From: Winogradskyella flava
GTDB taxonomy: Bacteria; Bacteroidota; Bacteroidia; Flavobacteriales; Flavobacteriaceae
DNA length: 64,000 bases
Assembly (NCBI RefSeq): GCF_014243395.1
Contig: NZ_JACLCP010000007.1
Location: 1-64,000 of the forward strand
Direction of reading: 5' to 3'
This document shows positions 26,663-36,128 of this stretch, in pieces. The notes beneath the pieces are model-generated. The model searched no databases. It worked only from the letters and a program-made list of their open reading frames with translations, and had not been told where the DNA came from. Numbering within the stretch: position 1 is the first letter of the stretch; every line of letters starts with the position of its first letter. Both the position numbers and the translations under genes were made by a program.

Positions 26663-27067
26663 CTAAACGCAACATGTACCATCTTTGCATTGGCAATATT
26701 TTCTATTATATAAATGTAACAGGACCAATGCTATTGCAGGAATATAAATAGTACTTTCGGGTAGAGATATTAATGCTAACTTTTCGTTTAGTATAACTAA
26801 ACACAGCCCGATACAGCTAATCCATAAAGTAGTTGAAATCCATATTTTGGAAGTGTTTTTTGCAGATAGATACACGGCAAAAAATGAAATACCAATGAAT
26901 AAAAAGTCGATTGAAGTCCACCATGCAGGAGCAGTGTCGCAGCATATAGCAGAACATGTCTGAGCTAAAAATATAAAAGGTGTGGCGATACAATGTATCA
27001 AACACAAGCCACTGGCCAATGCGCCTATTGAATCTGATCTATTATGCTGGAAGTATTTAGTGATCAT
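26663..27067 (-). CDS. MerC-domain membrane protein
   Basis: 134 residues with four predicted membrane helices. The paired cysteines at the start (SGLCLIHCIATPF), a second pair (CSAICCD) and the C-terminal CQCKDGTCC tail fit the MerC mercury/heavy-metal transport family. In Bacteroidota such genes often sit beside Fur-type regulators and may carry zinc or another metal. The start codon is 10 bp from a TGCAAC-TTA-GTTGCA palindrome, and the gene diverges from a Fur-family regulator. Confidence 0.85.
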   Translation of the reverse strand: MITKYFQHNRSDSIGALASGLCLIHCIATPFIFLAQTCSAICCDTAPAWWTSIDFLFIGISFFAVYLSAKNTSKIWISTTLWISCIGLCLVILNEKLALISLPESTIYIPAIALVLLHLYNRKYCQCKDGTCCV

Positions 27068-27076
27068 GTTGTTTAA

Positions 27077-27091
27077 TGCAACTTAGTTGCA
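27077..27091. promoter_or_regulatory. Predicted Fur-family (Zur-like) operator, site 1
   Basis: A perfect palindrome, TGCAAC-TTA-GTTGCA, lies just before the MerC gene start. Its pair, with one changed base, lies at 27114-27128. The spacing and symmetry fit a Fur-family dimer site; the Zur assignment is a guess. Confidence 0.65.
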
Positions 27092-27113
27092 AATATAATA
27101 TTTAATTTGATAA

Positions 27114-27128
27114 TGCAACATAGTTGCG
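27114..27128. promoter_or_regulatory. Predicted Fur-family (Zur-like) operator, site 2
   Basis: TGCAAC-ATA-GTTGCG lies 13 bp before the regulator's own ATG. Together with site 1 it suggests autoregulation and joint control of the divergent MerC-folE unit. Confidence 0.65.
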
Positions 27129-27141
27129 TTAAATTTGTAAA

Positions 27142-27522
27142 ATGGGAATAAAACGAAGAACCAAATCTGTAACTACAATGCTCTCAATATTTGAAAGTGG
27201 AGAAGAAGCCTTATCTGTCGTTAATTTAGTTGAGCGACTTAAAAATCAAATGAATAAAACCACAGTGTATCGTATCCTAGAGCGCTTAGAAAAAGAAGGC
27301 GCTATTCATTCCTTTTCGGGAACTAATGGATTAAAATGGTATGCTAAATGTAGCCAATGTACTGCGCATCATCATAACGATATACATCCGCATTTTGAGT
27401 GCAAAGATTGTGGAAAAGTGGAATGTTTGGAGGTTAATATTCCTATTCCAAGTATAGAAGATCGAAATATTCAGTCTGTAGATGTGTTACTTACAGGACA
27501 ATGCACAAATTGTATGATTTAG
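27142..27522 (+). CDS. Fur-family transcriptional regulator (Zur-like)
   Basis: 126 residues, slightly shorter than typical Fur. A winged helix (VVNLVERLKNQMNKTTVYRILERLEKEGAIHSF) is followed by a metal-binding half with the histidine run CTAHHHNDIHPHFECKDCGKVECLE and a C-terminal GQCTNC. The two CxxC pairs form the structural zinc site. It probably represses the divergent MerC-folE unit through the two palindromes in between. Zur rather than Fur or PerR is favoured by the neighbours only. Confidence 0.87.
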   Translation: MGIKRRTKSVTTMLSIFESGEEALSVVNLVERLKNQMNKTTVYRILERLEKEGAIHSFSGTNGLKWYAKCSQCTAHHHNDIHPHFECKDCGKVECLEVNIPIPSIEDRNIQSVDVLLTGQCTNCMI

Positions 27523-27542
27523 GAATGTTTTTTGACTAAAAA

Positions 27543-27884
27543 TCAGGAAACCGAATTTCCCCAATCAGCTATAGAACGAATTAACGGAATTAAAGTTTCG
27601 CCTAAAGTTGTGAGTTTATATTCCACTTTTAAAGGAGGCTTTTTAGTATACACTTTGCGTTCAATAATATGATCCTCTTCCAATTTCTTTAATTGTAGGC
27701 TTAATGTGCGTTCTGTTACTGTAGGCATCAGTTTTCGTAATTCATTATAGCGCAAAGTACCGTCCATTAAGTGATAAAGAATAACTGTTTTCCACTTACC
27801 ACCAATAACACCCATGGTAAGACTAGCACAGCATGGGTAATCTTTACCATTATAAGTGTATGTATTTCGAATCGTTTTCCCCAT
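27543..27884 (-). CDS. HxlR-family transcriptional regulator
   Basis: 113 residues. The winged-helix core MGVIGGKWKTVILYHLMDGTLRYNELRKLMPTVTERTLSLQLKKLEEDHIIERKVY is the standard HxlR domain, with an N-terminal CC (PCCASL) that could sense electrophiles or redox state as in YodB-type members. It diverges from the nitroreductase-family gene 100 bp away and likely represses it through the inverted repeat at 27929-27963. Confidence 0.9.
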   Translation of the reverse strand: MGKTIRNTYTYNGKDYPCCASLTMGVIGGKWKTVILYHLMDGTLRYNELRKLMPTVTERTLSLQLKKLEEDHIIERKVYTKKPPLKVEYKLTTLGETLIPLIRSIADWGNSVS

Positions 27885-27928
27885 AATTTTTATACTATCA
27901 TATTTGACCGTTATTGCAAAGATAAAAT

Positions 27929-27963
27929 ACTATACTTAGTTTTGCAACTATAAAAAGTATAGT
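27929..27963. promoter_or_regulatory. Predicted HxlR operator over the oxidoreductase promoter
   Basis: ACTATACTT (27929-27937) and AAGTATAGT (27955-27963) are perfect inverted repeats. Between them lies TAGTTTTG (27937-27944), a match to the Bacteroidota TAnnTTTG -7 element. A -33 element is not clear; a weak TATTG lies about 20 bp upstream. Confidence 0.55.
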
Positions 27964-27984
27964 TTAATTAAAAATCAAAATATA

Positions 27985-28659
27985 ATGAGCATTCCTAATA
28001 TTTCAAAAGAAGACATTTTAAATGCATTTCACTATAGACATGCTACCAAAGAGTTTGATGAAACTCGTAAGTTAACAGATGACGACATCAATTTTATCCT
28101 AAAAACAGCGAACCTATCACCAAGTTCTTTTGGTTTTGAACCTTGGCACTTTATTGTTGTACAAGACAAAGAATTAAGAGAACTATTAAAACCTGTTGCT
28201 TGGGGAGCACCTTTAAAATTGGATACAGCGAGCCACTTTATACTTGGATTAAGTATGAAAGCACCAATGACTAAATGGGATTCTGATTATATCATGCATA
28301 TGATGAAAGATGTAAAACAATTCCCAGAAGATGTTGTTGAAATGTATTCGAAGTTTTATAGAGAGTTTCAGGAGCGAGATTTTAATTTGGATTCTGACAA
28401 GAAACTATTTGATTGGGCTTCTAAACAAACTTATATTGCTTTAGCAAATATGATGACTTCTGCGGCTTTAAACGGAATAGATAGTTGTCCAATTGAAGGA
28501 TTTCATCAAGAAAAAGCAGAAGCGCTTTTAAAAGAAAAATTTGGAGTAGATACAGATGAATATGGATTATCTTATATGGTAGCATTTGGGTATAGAAAAG
28601 CTGAACCACCTCATGCGAAGACTAGAAGAGATATGGATGCTATTGTAACATGGAAATAG
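27985..28659 (+). CDS. NAD(P)H-dependent oxidoreductase, nitroreductase family
   Basis: 224 residues. FMN-binding motifs of the NfsB family are visible: FHYRHATKEFDETRKL near the start, LSPSSFGFEPWHFIVVQD, and the C-terminal GYRKAEP. The enzyme reduces nitro compounds or quinones with NAD(P)H in the cytosol. It is the first gene of a four-gene plus-strand cluster with an LLM-class oxidoreductase, an SDR and a cupin lipoprotein, under the HxlR regulator. Together these suggest an electrophile or oxidant response. Confidence 0.9.
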   Translation: MSIPNISKEDILNAFHYRHATKEFDETRKLTDDDINFILKTANLSPSSFGFEPWHFIVVQDKELRELLKPVAWGAPLKLDTASHFILGLSMKAPMTKWDSDYIMHMMKDVKQFPEDVVEMYSKFYREFQERDFNLDSDKKLFDWASKQTYIALANMMTSAALNGIDSCPIEGFHQEKAEALLKEKFGVDTDEYGLSYMVAFGYRKAEPPHAKTRRDMDAIVTWK

Positions 28660-28677
28660 AAAGCGTATTTCGGAATA

Positions 28678-29622
28678 ATGAATTTTGAAACCATAAATAG
28701 AGGATTTAGTAATACGTTTAGACCTAAAAAGTTAAGTATTGGAGCAGTAGTGCCCATAGAGAATTACGCTAATAGTTCTATACCAACAATGCAACACCAT
28801 TTAGAGCGGGTTAAGTTAATAGAAGAACTTGGTTTTAAGGCACTTTGGATTCGTGATGTCCCTTTTCATGTCCCATCATTTGGTGATGCAGGACAAACCT
28901 ACGATCCTTTCGCATATTTAGGGTTTTTAGCTGGACAAACATCTAAAATTGCACTAGGCATTTCTAGTATTGCTTTGCCTTTACATCATCCTGTTCATAC
29001 GGCAAAATCTGCGGCTACTATTGATCAACTATCAGGAGGAAGGTTAATATTGGGAGTGGCTTCTGGTGATCGTTATGATGAATATCCAGCCATGGGCATT
29101 AATTATGAAAAAAGAGGAGAACTATTTCGCGAGGCTTTTGATTACATTAGAAAAGTTCGAGAAGACTTTCCGGTTATAGAAAATCATTTCGGAATGCTAA
29201 AAGGTCATGTCGATGTGCTACCAAAGTCCACTGCCCATAAAATTCCGATGCTAGTTACAGGTTACAGTCAACAGTCTTTAGAGTGGAATGCTGAGCATGG
29301 TGACGGCTGGATGTACTATCCACGTAATTTATACCAGCAACAACATACCATAAGACAATGGCGCGAATTGATGCCTCAAGAGTATAGTAAACCTTTTATG
29401 CAACCCTTATATGTGGACTTGCAAGAAGACGATGATTTTCGTCCAGAACCTATTCATCTTGGATTTAAGATTGGCGCTAAACATTTAGTAAATTATTTCA
29501 GCAATTTACAAGAGATAGGTGTAAATCATGTTGCCATAAATCTTCGTTTCAATACTAATAAAATAGAAGACACATTAAACCAACTTGCTGAAAAAGTATT
29601 ACCACATTTTCACATGGAGTAA
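28678..29622 (+). CDS. LLM-class flavin-dependent oxidoreductase
   Basis: 314 residues. A bacterial luciferase-like TIM barrel with LIEELGFKALWIRDVP near the start, ALGISSIALPLHHPVHTAKSAATIDQLSGGRLILGVASGDR in the middle and TGYSQQSLEWNAEHGDGWMYYP. This is one of the small-subunit LLM subfamilies with reduced flavin as cosubstrate; the substrate is unknown. It lies 18 bp after the nitroreductase gene, which could supply reduced flavin, and its end overlaps the region just before the SDR start. Confidence 0.88.
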   Translation: MNFETINRGFSNTFRPKKLSIGAVVPIENYANSSIPTMQHHLERVKLIEELGFKALWIRDVPFHVPSFGDAGQTYDPFAYLGFLAGQTSKIALGISSIALPLHHPVHTAKSAATIDQLSGGRLILGVASGDRYDEYPAMGINYEKRGELFREAFDYIRKVREDFPVIENHFGMLKGHVDVLPKSTAHKIPMLVTGYSQQSLEWNAEHGDGWMYYPRNLYQQQHTIRQWRELMPQEYSKPFMQPLYVDLQEDDDFRPEPIHLGFKIGAKHLVNYFSNLQEIGVNHVAINLRFNTNKIEDTLNQLAEKVLPHFHME

Positions 29623-29635
29623 AAGAATAAGACAT

Positions 29636-30451
29636 ATGAGTAAAATAATTTTAATTACAGGAAGTACAGACGGTATCGGAAAATTAGTTGCTATAAGGTT
29701 GGCTAAGGATGGACATAGAATCTACTTACACGGAAGACATTCTGAAAAGTTAGATACTGTAATAGCAGAGATTAAACAAGTTTCAGGTAATAATAACATC
29801 GATGGTTTTGTCGCGGATTTTTCTGATTTACAAGCTGTTGACAATATGGCAAATGTTATTAAAAAACAACTTTCAAAAATTGACATACTAATAAACAATG
29901 CTGGAATTTTTAAAAGTCCAATTGATAAAACCAAAGATGGGTTAGATATTCGTTTTGCAGTTAATTATTTTGCGCCATATATTTTAACCAATGCATTGTT
30001 GACGTTGCTAAAAACTAACACAGCTAGTAGAATCATTAATTTAAGTTCTGCTGCACAGTCGACAGTCAGAATAGGTGCTTTAAACGGTGAAGCTTCTGTT
30101 AATGTTAGTGAGGCTTATGCACAAAGTAAACTGGCTTTGACCATGTGGAGTTTTGATTTGGCAAAACAACTAGAGGCAGTTTCTGTAATTGCTGTGAATC
30201 CAGGTTCACTTTTAAATACGCGTATGGCTAATGAAGCTTACGGACAGCACTGGTCACCTGCAACAAAAGGTTCTGATATTTTATATGACTTAGCTATTTC
30301 GGATGAGTATAATGGTATAACAGGAAAATATTTTGATAATGACAAAGGCGATCCAAAAGGCCTATTTAGTCCAGCACATTCAGATGCTTATGATGAGGAA
30401 TTAATAAAACAATTATTAAAACATACAGAAGAAGTTTTAAATAAAAATTAA
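29636..30451 (+). CDS. Short-chain dehydrogenase/reductase
   Basis: 271 residues from the ATG at 29636 (a TTG 51 bp upstream would lengthen it but lies inside the preceding gene). The cofactor motif TGSTDGIG is near the start, followed by NNAG and the catalytic Ser...YAQSK (Y-x-x-x-K). [20 protein letters not shown] near the end resembles retinol dehydrogenase-type SDRs. The substrate is unknown. It belongs to the HxlR-linked cluster and is followed 3 bp later by the cupin lipoprotein gene. Confidence 0.9.
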   Translation: MSKIILITGSTDGIGKLVAIRLAKDGHRIYLHGRHSEKLDTVIAEIKQVSGNNNIDGFVADFSDLQAVDNMANVIKKQLSKIDILINNAGIFKSPIDKTKDGLDIRFAVNYFAPYILTNALLTLLKTNTASRIINLSSAAQSTVRIGALNGEASVNVSEAYAQSKLALTMWSFDLAKQLEAVSVIAVNPGSLLNTRMANEAYGQHWSPATKGSDILYDLAISDEYNGITGKYFDNDKGDPKGLFSPAHSDAYDEELIKQLLKHTEEVLNKN

Positions 30452-30453
30452 TT

Positions 30454-31305
30454 ATGAAACAGAATACAGATATACTCCTATTGATGATTTGTTTGGTCTT
30501 ATCATGCTCTAATAAAAAGGAACAAACAAATTTAAATATTAACGGTCAAATCATAAGTCCAACGAATGCAGTTGTATTAAGCTCAGAAATTCAATGGGAA
30601 AAGTTAAATCCTGCACGTGGAGACCAAAGTCCTCAGGCAGGAACTATTTGGGGAGATAGAAAAGGAGAGGTCGCAACTGGGTTTTTAGCAAAATTCGTAG
30701 ATGGTTTTTCTTCACCACCCCATATACACAATGTAACTTATAGAGCAGTTGTTCTTAAAGGTCAGATACATAATGATGATGCAGAAGCAGAAAATATGTG
30801 GATGGGAACTGGAAGTTTTTGGACGCAGCCCAAAGGGGAAGCACACATTACATCGGCAAAGGGTAAGGAGAATATTGCTTATGTAGAGATTGACAAAGGA
30901 CCATATTTAGTAAAACCAATTGATGAGGCTTTTGACGATGGAGAAAAACCTATGAATTTAGATGCATCTAATATTGTCTGGCTTGGTGCAAATAAAACTA
31001 ATTTGATTAAATCTAAATCTAAAGCTGAAATTAGTTTTTTGTGGGAAAACGAAGGACTTCAAGGCTTATTTATTAAACTTCAAAGCGGATTTAATGGTGC
31101 TATTGAAAGTGATGGAAGTGTTTTTAGAGCTGTAGTTATAGACGGAGAGCTAAATTACGAATTACCTCAAGATAATGACGCTAAATCACTTAGTGTTGGG
31201 AGTTCATTCAGTTCTTCTGACAAAGCAATACATAAAATCACTAATAATAAAGGGACTAGTGTATTGATTTATATAAGAACAAATGGCACTTTTAAAGTTA
31301 AATAA
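30454..31305 (+). CDS. DUF4437-type cupin lipoprotein
   Basis: 283 residues. A lipobox (LVLSCSN, Cys18) suggests a lipoprotein. Two cupin-like halves follow; the first has [25 protein letters not shown] and [14 protein letters not shown], the usual metal-binding histidine spacing. The second half (about 175-283) has lost most of these. The function is unknown. It ends the HxlR-linked gene cluster. Confidence 0.82.
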   Translation: MKQNTDILLLMICLVLSCSNKKEQTNLNINGQIISPTNAVVLSSEIQWEKLNPARGDQSPQAGTIWGDRKGEVATGFLAKFVDGFSSPPHIHNVTYRAVVLKGQIHNDDAEAENMWMGTGSFWTQPKGEAHITSAKGKENIAYVEIDKGPYLVKPIDEAFDDGEKPMNLDASNIVWLGANKTNLIKSKSKAEISFLWENEGLQGLFIKLQSGFNGAIESDGSVFRAVVIDGELNYELPQDNDAKSLSVGSSFSSSDKAIHKITNNKGTSVLIYIRTNGTFKVK

Positions 31306-31373
31306 CAAAGCTTAAAAAAAGCAAAAATAGCGAGAGTTTTTTGCTCAAGCCTTTTTATATATAGACGTCTAGT

Positions 31374-32915
31374 TTACAAAGGAATATTCCCATGCTTACG
31401 TTGAGGTTTTACAACCTCTTTGTTCTCTAGCATAGCAAAGGCTTTAATGAGTTTACGCCTAGTGTTATGAGGTAAGATCACTTCATCTACAAATCCACGC
31501 TCTGCAGCACTATATGGGTTTGCAAAGAGCTCAGCATATTCTGCTTCTTTTTCTTTCCACTTCGCTTCTTTATCATCAGCTTTAGAAATTTCACGTTTAA
31601 AGATAATTTCAGCAGCACCTTTCGCTCCCATTACGGCAATCTCGGCATTTGGCCATGCAAAATTCATATCAGCACCAATATGTTTAGAGTTCATTACGTC
31701 ATAAGCACCTCCATAGGCCTTACGTGTGATTACAGTCACTCTAGGCACAGTCGCTTCGCTAAACGCGTATAATAATTTTGCACCATTGGTAATTATAGCA
31801 TTCCATTCTTGATCTGTACCTGGTAAAAATCCTGGCACATCTTCTAAGACTAGCAACGGAATATTAAAACAATCACAGAAGCGCACAAATCGTGCGGCTT
31901 TGGTAGAACTGTTAACATCTAACACACCAGCTAAAAACATTGGCTGATTCGCTACAATTCCAACAGATTTACCGCCTAATCGAGCAAAGCCAACGATAAT
32001 GTTCTCAGCAAAGTCTTTATGAATTTCATAAAAGGAATCCTCATCAATAATGCCTTCAATCACCTGATGCATATCATAAGGTTTATTAGGATTATCAGGT
32101 ACAATATCATCTAATGTCGTTCTGACTTCTTCTTCGATTTCAAAAGGAATATCTAAAGGTTTTTCCTTATTACTTTGCGGTAAGTAACTTAATAATTGTT
32201 TTACATCTTCTAAGCACTCTACATCATTTGCTGAGGTTTTATGTGCCACACCTGATTTGGTAGAATGCACAGATGCACCACCTAATTCTTCACTAGTGAC
32301 TTCTTCGTTAGTCACCGTTTTTACAACATTTGGCCCTGTTACGAACATGTAACTGGTGTCTTCTACCATTAAAGTAAAGTCTGTCATGGCTGGTGAGTAC
32401 ACTGCTCCACCAGCACAAGGACCCATAATCGCTGAAATTTGAGGAATCACACCAGAAGCTTGTACATTTCTATAAAAGATATCAGCATAGCCACCTAAAG
32501 AGCGCACACCTTCTTGGATACGTGCTCCACCAGAATCGTTTAAACCAATAACTGGCGCACCAACATTAACTGCCATATCCATAATTTTACAGATTTTCTC
32601 AGCGTGGGTTTCAGATAAAGAACCACCAAAAACTGTGAAGTCTTGTGCGAAGACATAAATTAGTCTACCATTTACAGTACCATAACCAGTGACCACTCCA
32701 TCACCATAGAATTGTTGATCTGCCATGCCGAAGTCTTTAGTTCTGTGTGTTACTAAAGCTCCTATTTCTTCAAAAGAACCTTCGTCTAAAAGGTACATCA
32801 CACGCTCTCTGGCTGTTAGTTTTTTCTTGGCGTGTTGTTTATCTATTCTAGCTTGTCCACCTCCTAATTTGGCTAAGGCTAGTTTATCATTTAATGTTTT
32901 TATTTTGTTATCCAT
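31374..32915 (-). CDS. Acyl-CoA carboxylase carboxyltransferase subunit (propionyl-CoA type)
   Basis: 513 residues from the ATG at 32915; an upstream TTG-started frame extends to 32969 but is unlikely. Carboxyltransferase signatures include [67 protein letters not shown] and [13 protein letters not shown]. It transfers carboxyl from biotin to propionyl-CoA or acetyl-CoA. The gene ends a four-gene minus-strand set with the biotin carrier, biotin carboxylase and a small lipoprotein. Confidence 0.92.
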   Translation of the reverse strand: MDNKIKTLNDKLALAKLGGGQARIDKQHAKKKLTARERVMYLLDEGSFEEIGALVTHRTKDFGMADQQFYGDGVVTGYGTVNGRLIYVFAQDFTVFGGSLSETHAEKICKIMDMAVNVGAPVIGLNDSGGARIQEGVRSLGGYADIFYRNVQASGVIPQISAIMGPCAGGAVYSPAMTDFTLMVEDTSYMFVTGPNVVKTVTNEEVTSEELGGASVHSTKSGVAHKTSANDVECLEDVKQLLSYLPQSNKEKPLDIPFEIEEEVRTTLDDIVPDNPNKPYDMHQVIEGIIDEDSFYEIHKDFAENIIVGFARLGGKSVGIVANQPMFLAGVLDVNSSTKAARFVRFCDCFNIPLLVLEDVPGFLPGTDQEWNAIITNGAKLLYAFSEATVPRVTVITRKAYGGAYDVMNSKHIGADMNFAWPNAEIAVMGAKGAAEIIFKREISKADDKEAKWKEKEAEYAELFANPYSAAERGFVDEVILPHNTRRKLIKAFAMLENKEVVKPQRKHGNIPL

Positions 32916-32965
32916 GCTTTTTGTTTTCTCGCTAAGGCACAAAGGCGCAAAGCTGTGTTTTATTT

Positions 32966-33442
32966 TCAATCAAAGAAATGAACATACAAATATGTCATTG
33001 CAGTTTTTTTATCAGTCCATAAATAATATTCACTGAAAGTATGGTCTAAAAAATCGGTCTTATAATAAATTCGGTCAATATTTTTATCAGGTATATCAAA
33101 CCATTTAGGATAATTAGGGTCTTTTTTTAAATCCTCAATTATAATTTCAAATTTTACATTATTCCTTTCGACAACATTTAGAGGCTGGTCATGCGCAATT
33201 ATTTTTTCTAAAACATCAGAGTCATATGTGAAAGACATATAGTGAACTTGAAAATCAAAATACCCACGATTTTTAAGTTTAATTTCCTTTATAGATTCAG
33301 GCGGTTTAAAACCAAAGTTGTCTTCGAAAGAGGAAACGAGTTTTTCACGATTTTGGGATTCATAAGCACAACTTGAACTTATTGATAGAACAAGTAAAAT
33401 CAATAATTTTTGATATTTATGCAATGATTTTAAACCGCTCAT
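32966..33442 (-). CDS. Small lipoprotein inside the carboxylase operon
   Basis: 158 residues with a lipobox (SISSSCAYE, Cys25). The rest is a compact mixed alpha/beta domain ([42 protein letters not shown]) that I do not recognise. It lies between biotin carboxylase and the carboxyltransferase on the same strand, 8 bp after the former, but shows no link to biotin chemistry. It may be a stray insertion or a recently acquired gene. Confidence 0.78.
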   Translation of the reverse strand: MSGLKSLHKYQKLLILLVLSISSSCAYESQNREKLVSSFEDNFGFKPPESIKEIKLKNRGYFDFQVHYMSFTYDSDVLEKIIAHDQPLNVVERNNVKFEIIIEDLKKDPNYPKWFDIPDKNIDRIYYKTDFLDHTFSEYYLWTDKKTAMTYLYVHFFD

Positions 33443-33449
33443 ATTACTT

Positions 33450-34889
33450 CTAATTCGGTACTCGTAATAATTTCTGATCTTCTAAATAACGTTTCAACGC
33501 AATCTTCGCTGCAATTTCTGCTTCTTTTTTATGTTGGTCTTCTAAAAGGCTAGGTGAGTAGTACTTCTTTACAAAATGCGTATCGAAGTTACCACTTCTA
33601 AAGGCGTCATGCTCGCATACAAATCGCCCAAAAGGTAAAGTAGTTTGTACACCTTTTACATGATAATTATCAATTGCTTTTATCATGAGTTGTATGGCTT
33701 CTTCACGTGTATCTCCGTAAGTGATTAGCTTCGATAGCATGGGATCATAATAAATTGGGATATCCATACCTTCTTCAAAACCATTATCGACACGTATATT
33801 TTTGCCTTCTGGCAGTTGGTATACTTCTAAATTACCTACACTCGGCAAAAAGTCATTCATAGGATCCTCAGCATAGACGCGGAGTTCTAAAGCATGACCA
33901 TTAATGTTTAAATCCTCTTGTTTAACGTCTAGTTGTTCTCCTCTCGCGACTTTAATTTGTAGTTCGACTAAATCAACTCCAGCAATCCATTCAGAAACAG
34001 GATGTTCTACTTGTAATCTTGTATTCATTTCTAAGAAATAAAAGTTTAGATTTTCATCTAATAGAAATTCAACGGTTCCTGCACCAATATAATCACAAGA
34101 GCGTGCCACGTTAATAGCTGCTTGTCCCATTTGTTCTCTTAATTCTGGAGTTAGCACCGCAGAAGGGGCTTCTTCCACAACTTTCTGGTGACGTCTTTGT
34201 ACAGAGCACTCACGCTCGAAGAAATGTAAATAGTTGCCATGCGTGTCTGCCATCACTTGAATTTCAATATGACGAGGCGAGCCTACGTATTTTTCTATAA
34301 ATACAGAACCATCTCCAAAAGCAGATGTCGCTTCACTAATAGCTCTATTCATTTGAGATTCGAATTCATCAGCACTCTCTACAATGCGCATCCCTTTTCC
34401 ACCGCCACCAGCAGAGGCTTTTATTAAAATTGGAAATCCTATCTCATCTGCAATTTTCTTAGCTTCAGGAATATCTGTAATCGCTTCATCAGTTCCTGGT
34501 ACCATAGGAATATCATAAGCTTTTACAGTGTCCTTGGCTGCCAATTTACTTCCCATCACTTTTATAGCATGTGATTTTGGGCCAATAAAAATCACATCAT
34601 TTTTCTCACAAAGCTCTGCAAAGTCCGCATTTTCGCTTAAGAATCCATAACCTGGATGAATGCCATCTACATTAAGTGATTTGGCAACCTCTATAATTTT
34701 ATCCCCTTTTAGATAAGACTGATTTGATGGTGCGGGACCAATACAAACAGCTTCATCAGCATATTTTACATGAAGCGCGTTTCTATCGACTTCAGAAAAC
34801 ACAGCGACTGTTTTAATTCCCATTTTCTTTGCTGTTCGCATCACACGAATAGCAATTTCTCCCCTATTGGCAACAAGTATCTTCTTCAT
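33450..34889 (-). CDS. accC: Biotin carboxylase subunit
   Basis: 479 residues from the ATG at 34889. The ATP-grasp fold of biotin carboxylase is clear: KILVANRGEIAIRVMRTAK, HPGYGFLSENADFAELCE, SAGGGGKGMRIVE, FERECSVQRRHQKVVEEAPS, and EMNTRLQVEHPVSE. It carboxylates biotin on the carrier protein with ATP and bicarbonate. It overlaps the carrier gene slightly at the upstream side and precedes the lipoprotein and carboxyltransferase genes, giving a full acyl-CoA carboxylase operon. Confidence 0.93.
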   Translation of the reverse strand: MKKILVANRGEIAIRVMRTAKKMGIKTVAVFSEVDRNALHVKYADEAVCIGPAPSNQSYLKGDKIIEVAKSLNVDGIHPGYGFLSENADFAELCEKNDVIFIGPKSHAIKVMGSKLAAKDTVKAYDIPMVPGTDEAITDIPEAKKIADEIGFPILIKASAGGGGKGMRIVESADEFESQMNRAISEATSAFGDGSVFIEKYVGSPRHIEIQVMADTHGNYLHFFERECSVQRRHQKVVEEAPSAVLTPELREQMGQAAINVARSCDYIGAGTVEFLLDENLNFYFLEMNTRLQVEHPVSEWIAGVDLVELQIKVARGEQLDVKQEDLNINGHALELRVYAEDPMNDFLPSVGNLEVYQLPEGKNIRVDNGFEEGMDIPIYYDPMLSKLITYGDTREEAIQLMIKAIDNYHVKGVQTTLPFGRFVCEHDAFRSGNFDTHFVKKYYSPSLLEDQHKKEAEIAAKIALKRYLEDQKLLRVPN

Positions 34890-34890
34890 G

Positions 34891-35367
34891 CTATTCAAAT
34901 GTTATTAAAAGTGAATTTTTATCTACAGTTTCTCCCTGCTTTACACTTATGGATTTTATCACACCATCTCTAGGTGAATGAATCACATTTTCCATTTTCA
35001 TAGCTTCTAGAATTAATAAAGAATCATTCTCTTTAACTTCTTGTGCTTCAGCCACACTAAGTTCTAGTATTAATCCTGGCATTGGTGCTTTAATCTCATT
35101 CACTTTTTTAGATGCTCCAATTTCGAAGCCTAAAGCTTCTATCTGCTGATCTAATGCATCATTAATATCCACGTGGTAAACGTTATTGTTTACCTTGATG
35201 ATATATTGTTTTTTGTTGAAATCAGCATCCAAGATTGTAGCCTTTTCAGAGATATTATCTTTAAGAATATGAAAATTATTTGATGTTGTCTCAATGGCGT
35301 CAAGCGCTTCCATGGTTTCTTTAGAGACATCGAAACTATGCGAACTGTTCACTTTTATTTTATACAT
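34891..35367 (-). CDS. Biotin carboxyl carrier protein
   Basis: 158 residues. The C-terminal biotinyl domain (about 90-158) ends with ILEAMKMENVIHSPRDG, with the biotin-accepting lysine in EAMKMEN. The N-terminal half is a small beta-rich segment as in propionyl-CoA carboxylase alpha linkers. It is the first gene of the carboxylase operon. Confidence 0.92.
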   Translation of the reverse strand: MYKIKVNSSHSFDVSKETMEALDAIETTSNNFHILKDNISEKATILDADFNKKQYIIKVNNNVYHVDINDALDQQIEALGFEIGASKKVNEIKAPMPGLILELSVAEAQEVKENDSLLILEAMKMENVIHSPRDGVIKSISVKQGETVDKNSLLITFE

Positions 35368-35441
35368 GCACTACGTATTATTAACGGAATGCTAATTTAA
35401 AACTAAATAGGCAAACATAATATGAAAATAATCAGCTTATT

Positions 35442-36128
35442 TTAAGAATCTTCTAAAGTTTTAAAGCTTGAAACCTCTTGATGCTTTTTTATGGCTTTCT
35501 TAGATAAATAAATGGCCACTGCAAGCGATATAAAGGCTCCAATAGAAATACCAGGAATAAAACTTATAAATAAGAAAAAGTCATATGCCCCGTGAAACAA
35601 TACCGCCAAGAATAAACCAAACATATTCAATTTAAACCGATTATTGGAGAATTTTGCTTTGCCCATGTAATAACCCATTAAAATTCCAAAGGTGGCATGA
35701 GCAGGAACAGCAGTGAATGCTCTTAGTATAGCGGTTTGGTAGCCTCCATCCAATACGTACATAATATTTTCAGTACATGCAAAGCCCATGGATACCATAA
35801 CGGCATAGACAATACCATCGTAAGGCTCATTGAATGCTTTTTTTGGTTGGTTAAAGTATTTTACAATGACGTATTTACTAAATTCTTCCGATAATGCAAC
35901 GACTACAAAAGCCTGAATGAATTGTTGCCAAACACTAAACTCATCGGTAATTGGTATAAATCGGCCTGTAAATAAATAAAGTATGGTGACAATTATGATA
36001 CTGACAATAGCTCCAAAAAGAAAGCTGGCTAGAAGTAGACCGATAGGCTCTTTTTCATATTTATCCTGAAAATAGATATATACGATAATCACCATTACTG
36101 GTGCCACTGCCATGAGCAATAAATTCAT
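35442..36128 (-). CDS. PrsW-family intramembrane metalloprotease
   Basis: 228 residues, eight predicted helices. The conserved EEFSKY motif (ExxxK pattern), ACTENIMYV and AVPAHATFGILMGYYMG match the glutamic PrsW/CAAX-like family, of which Bacillus PrsW cleaves the anti-sigma factor RsiW. No obvious anti-sigma partner is adjacent. It overlaps the Nudix gene upstream by 4 bp (ATGA type), so the two are coupled. Confidence 0.87.
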   Translation of the reverse strand: MNLLLMAVAPVMVIIVYIYFQDKYEKEPIGLLLASFLFGAIVSIIIVTILYLFTGRFIPITDEFSVWQQFIQAFVVVALSEEFSKYVIVKYFNQPKKAFNEPYDGIVYAVMVSMGFACTENIMYVLDGGYQTAILRAFTAVPAHATFGILMGYYMGKAKFSNNRFKLNMFGLFLAVLFHGAYDFFLFISFIPGISIGAFISLAVAIYLSKKAIKKHQEVSSFKTLEDS

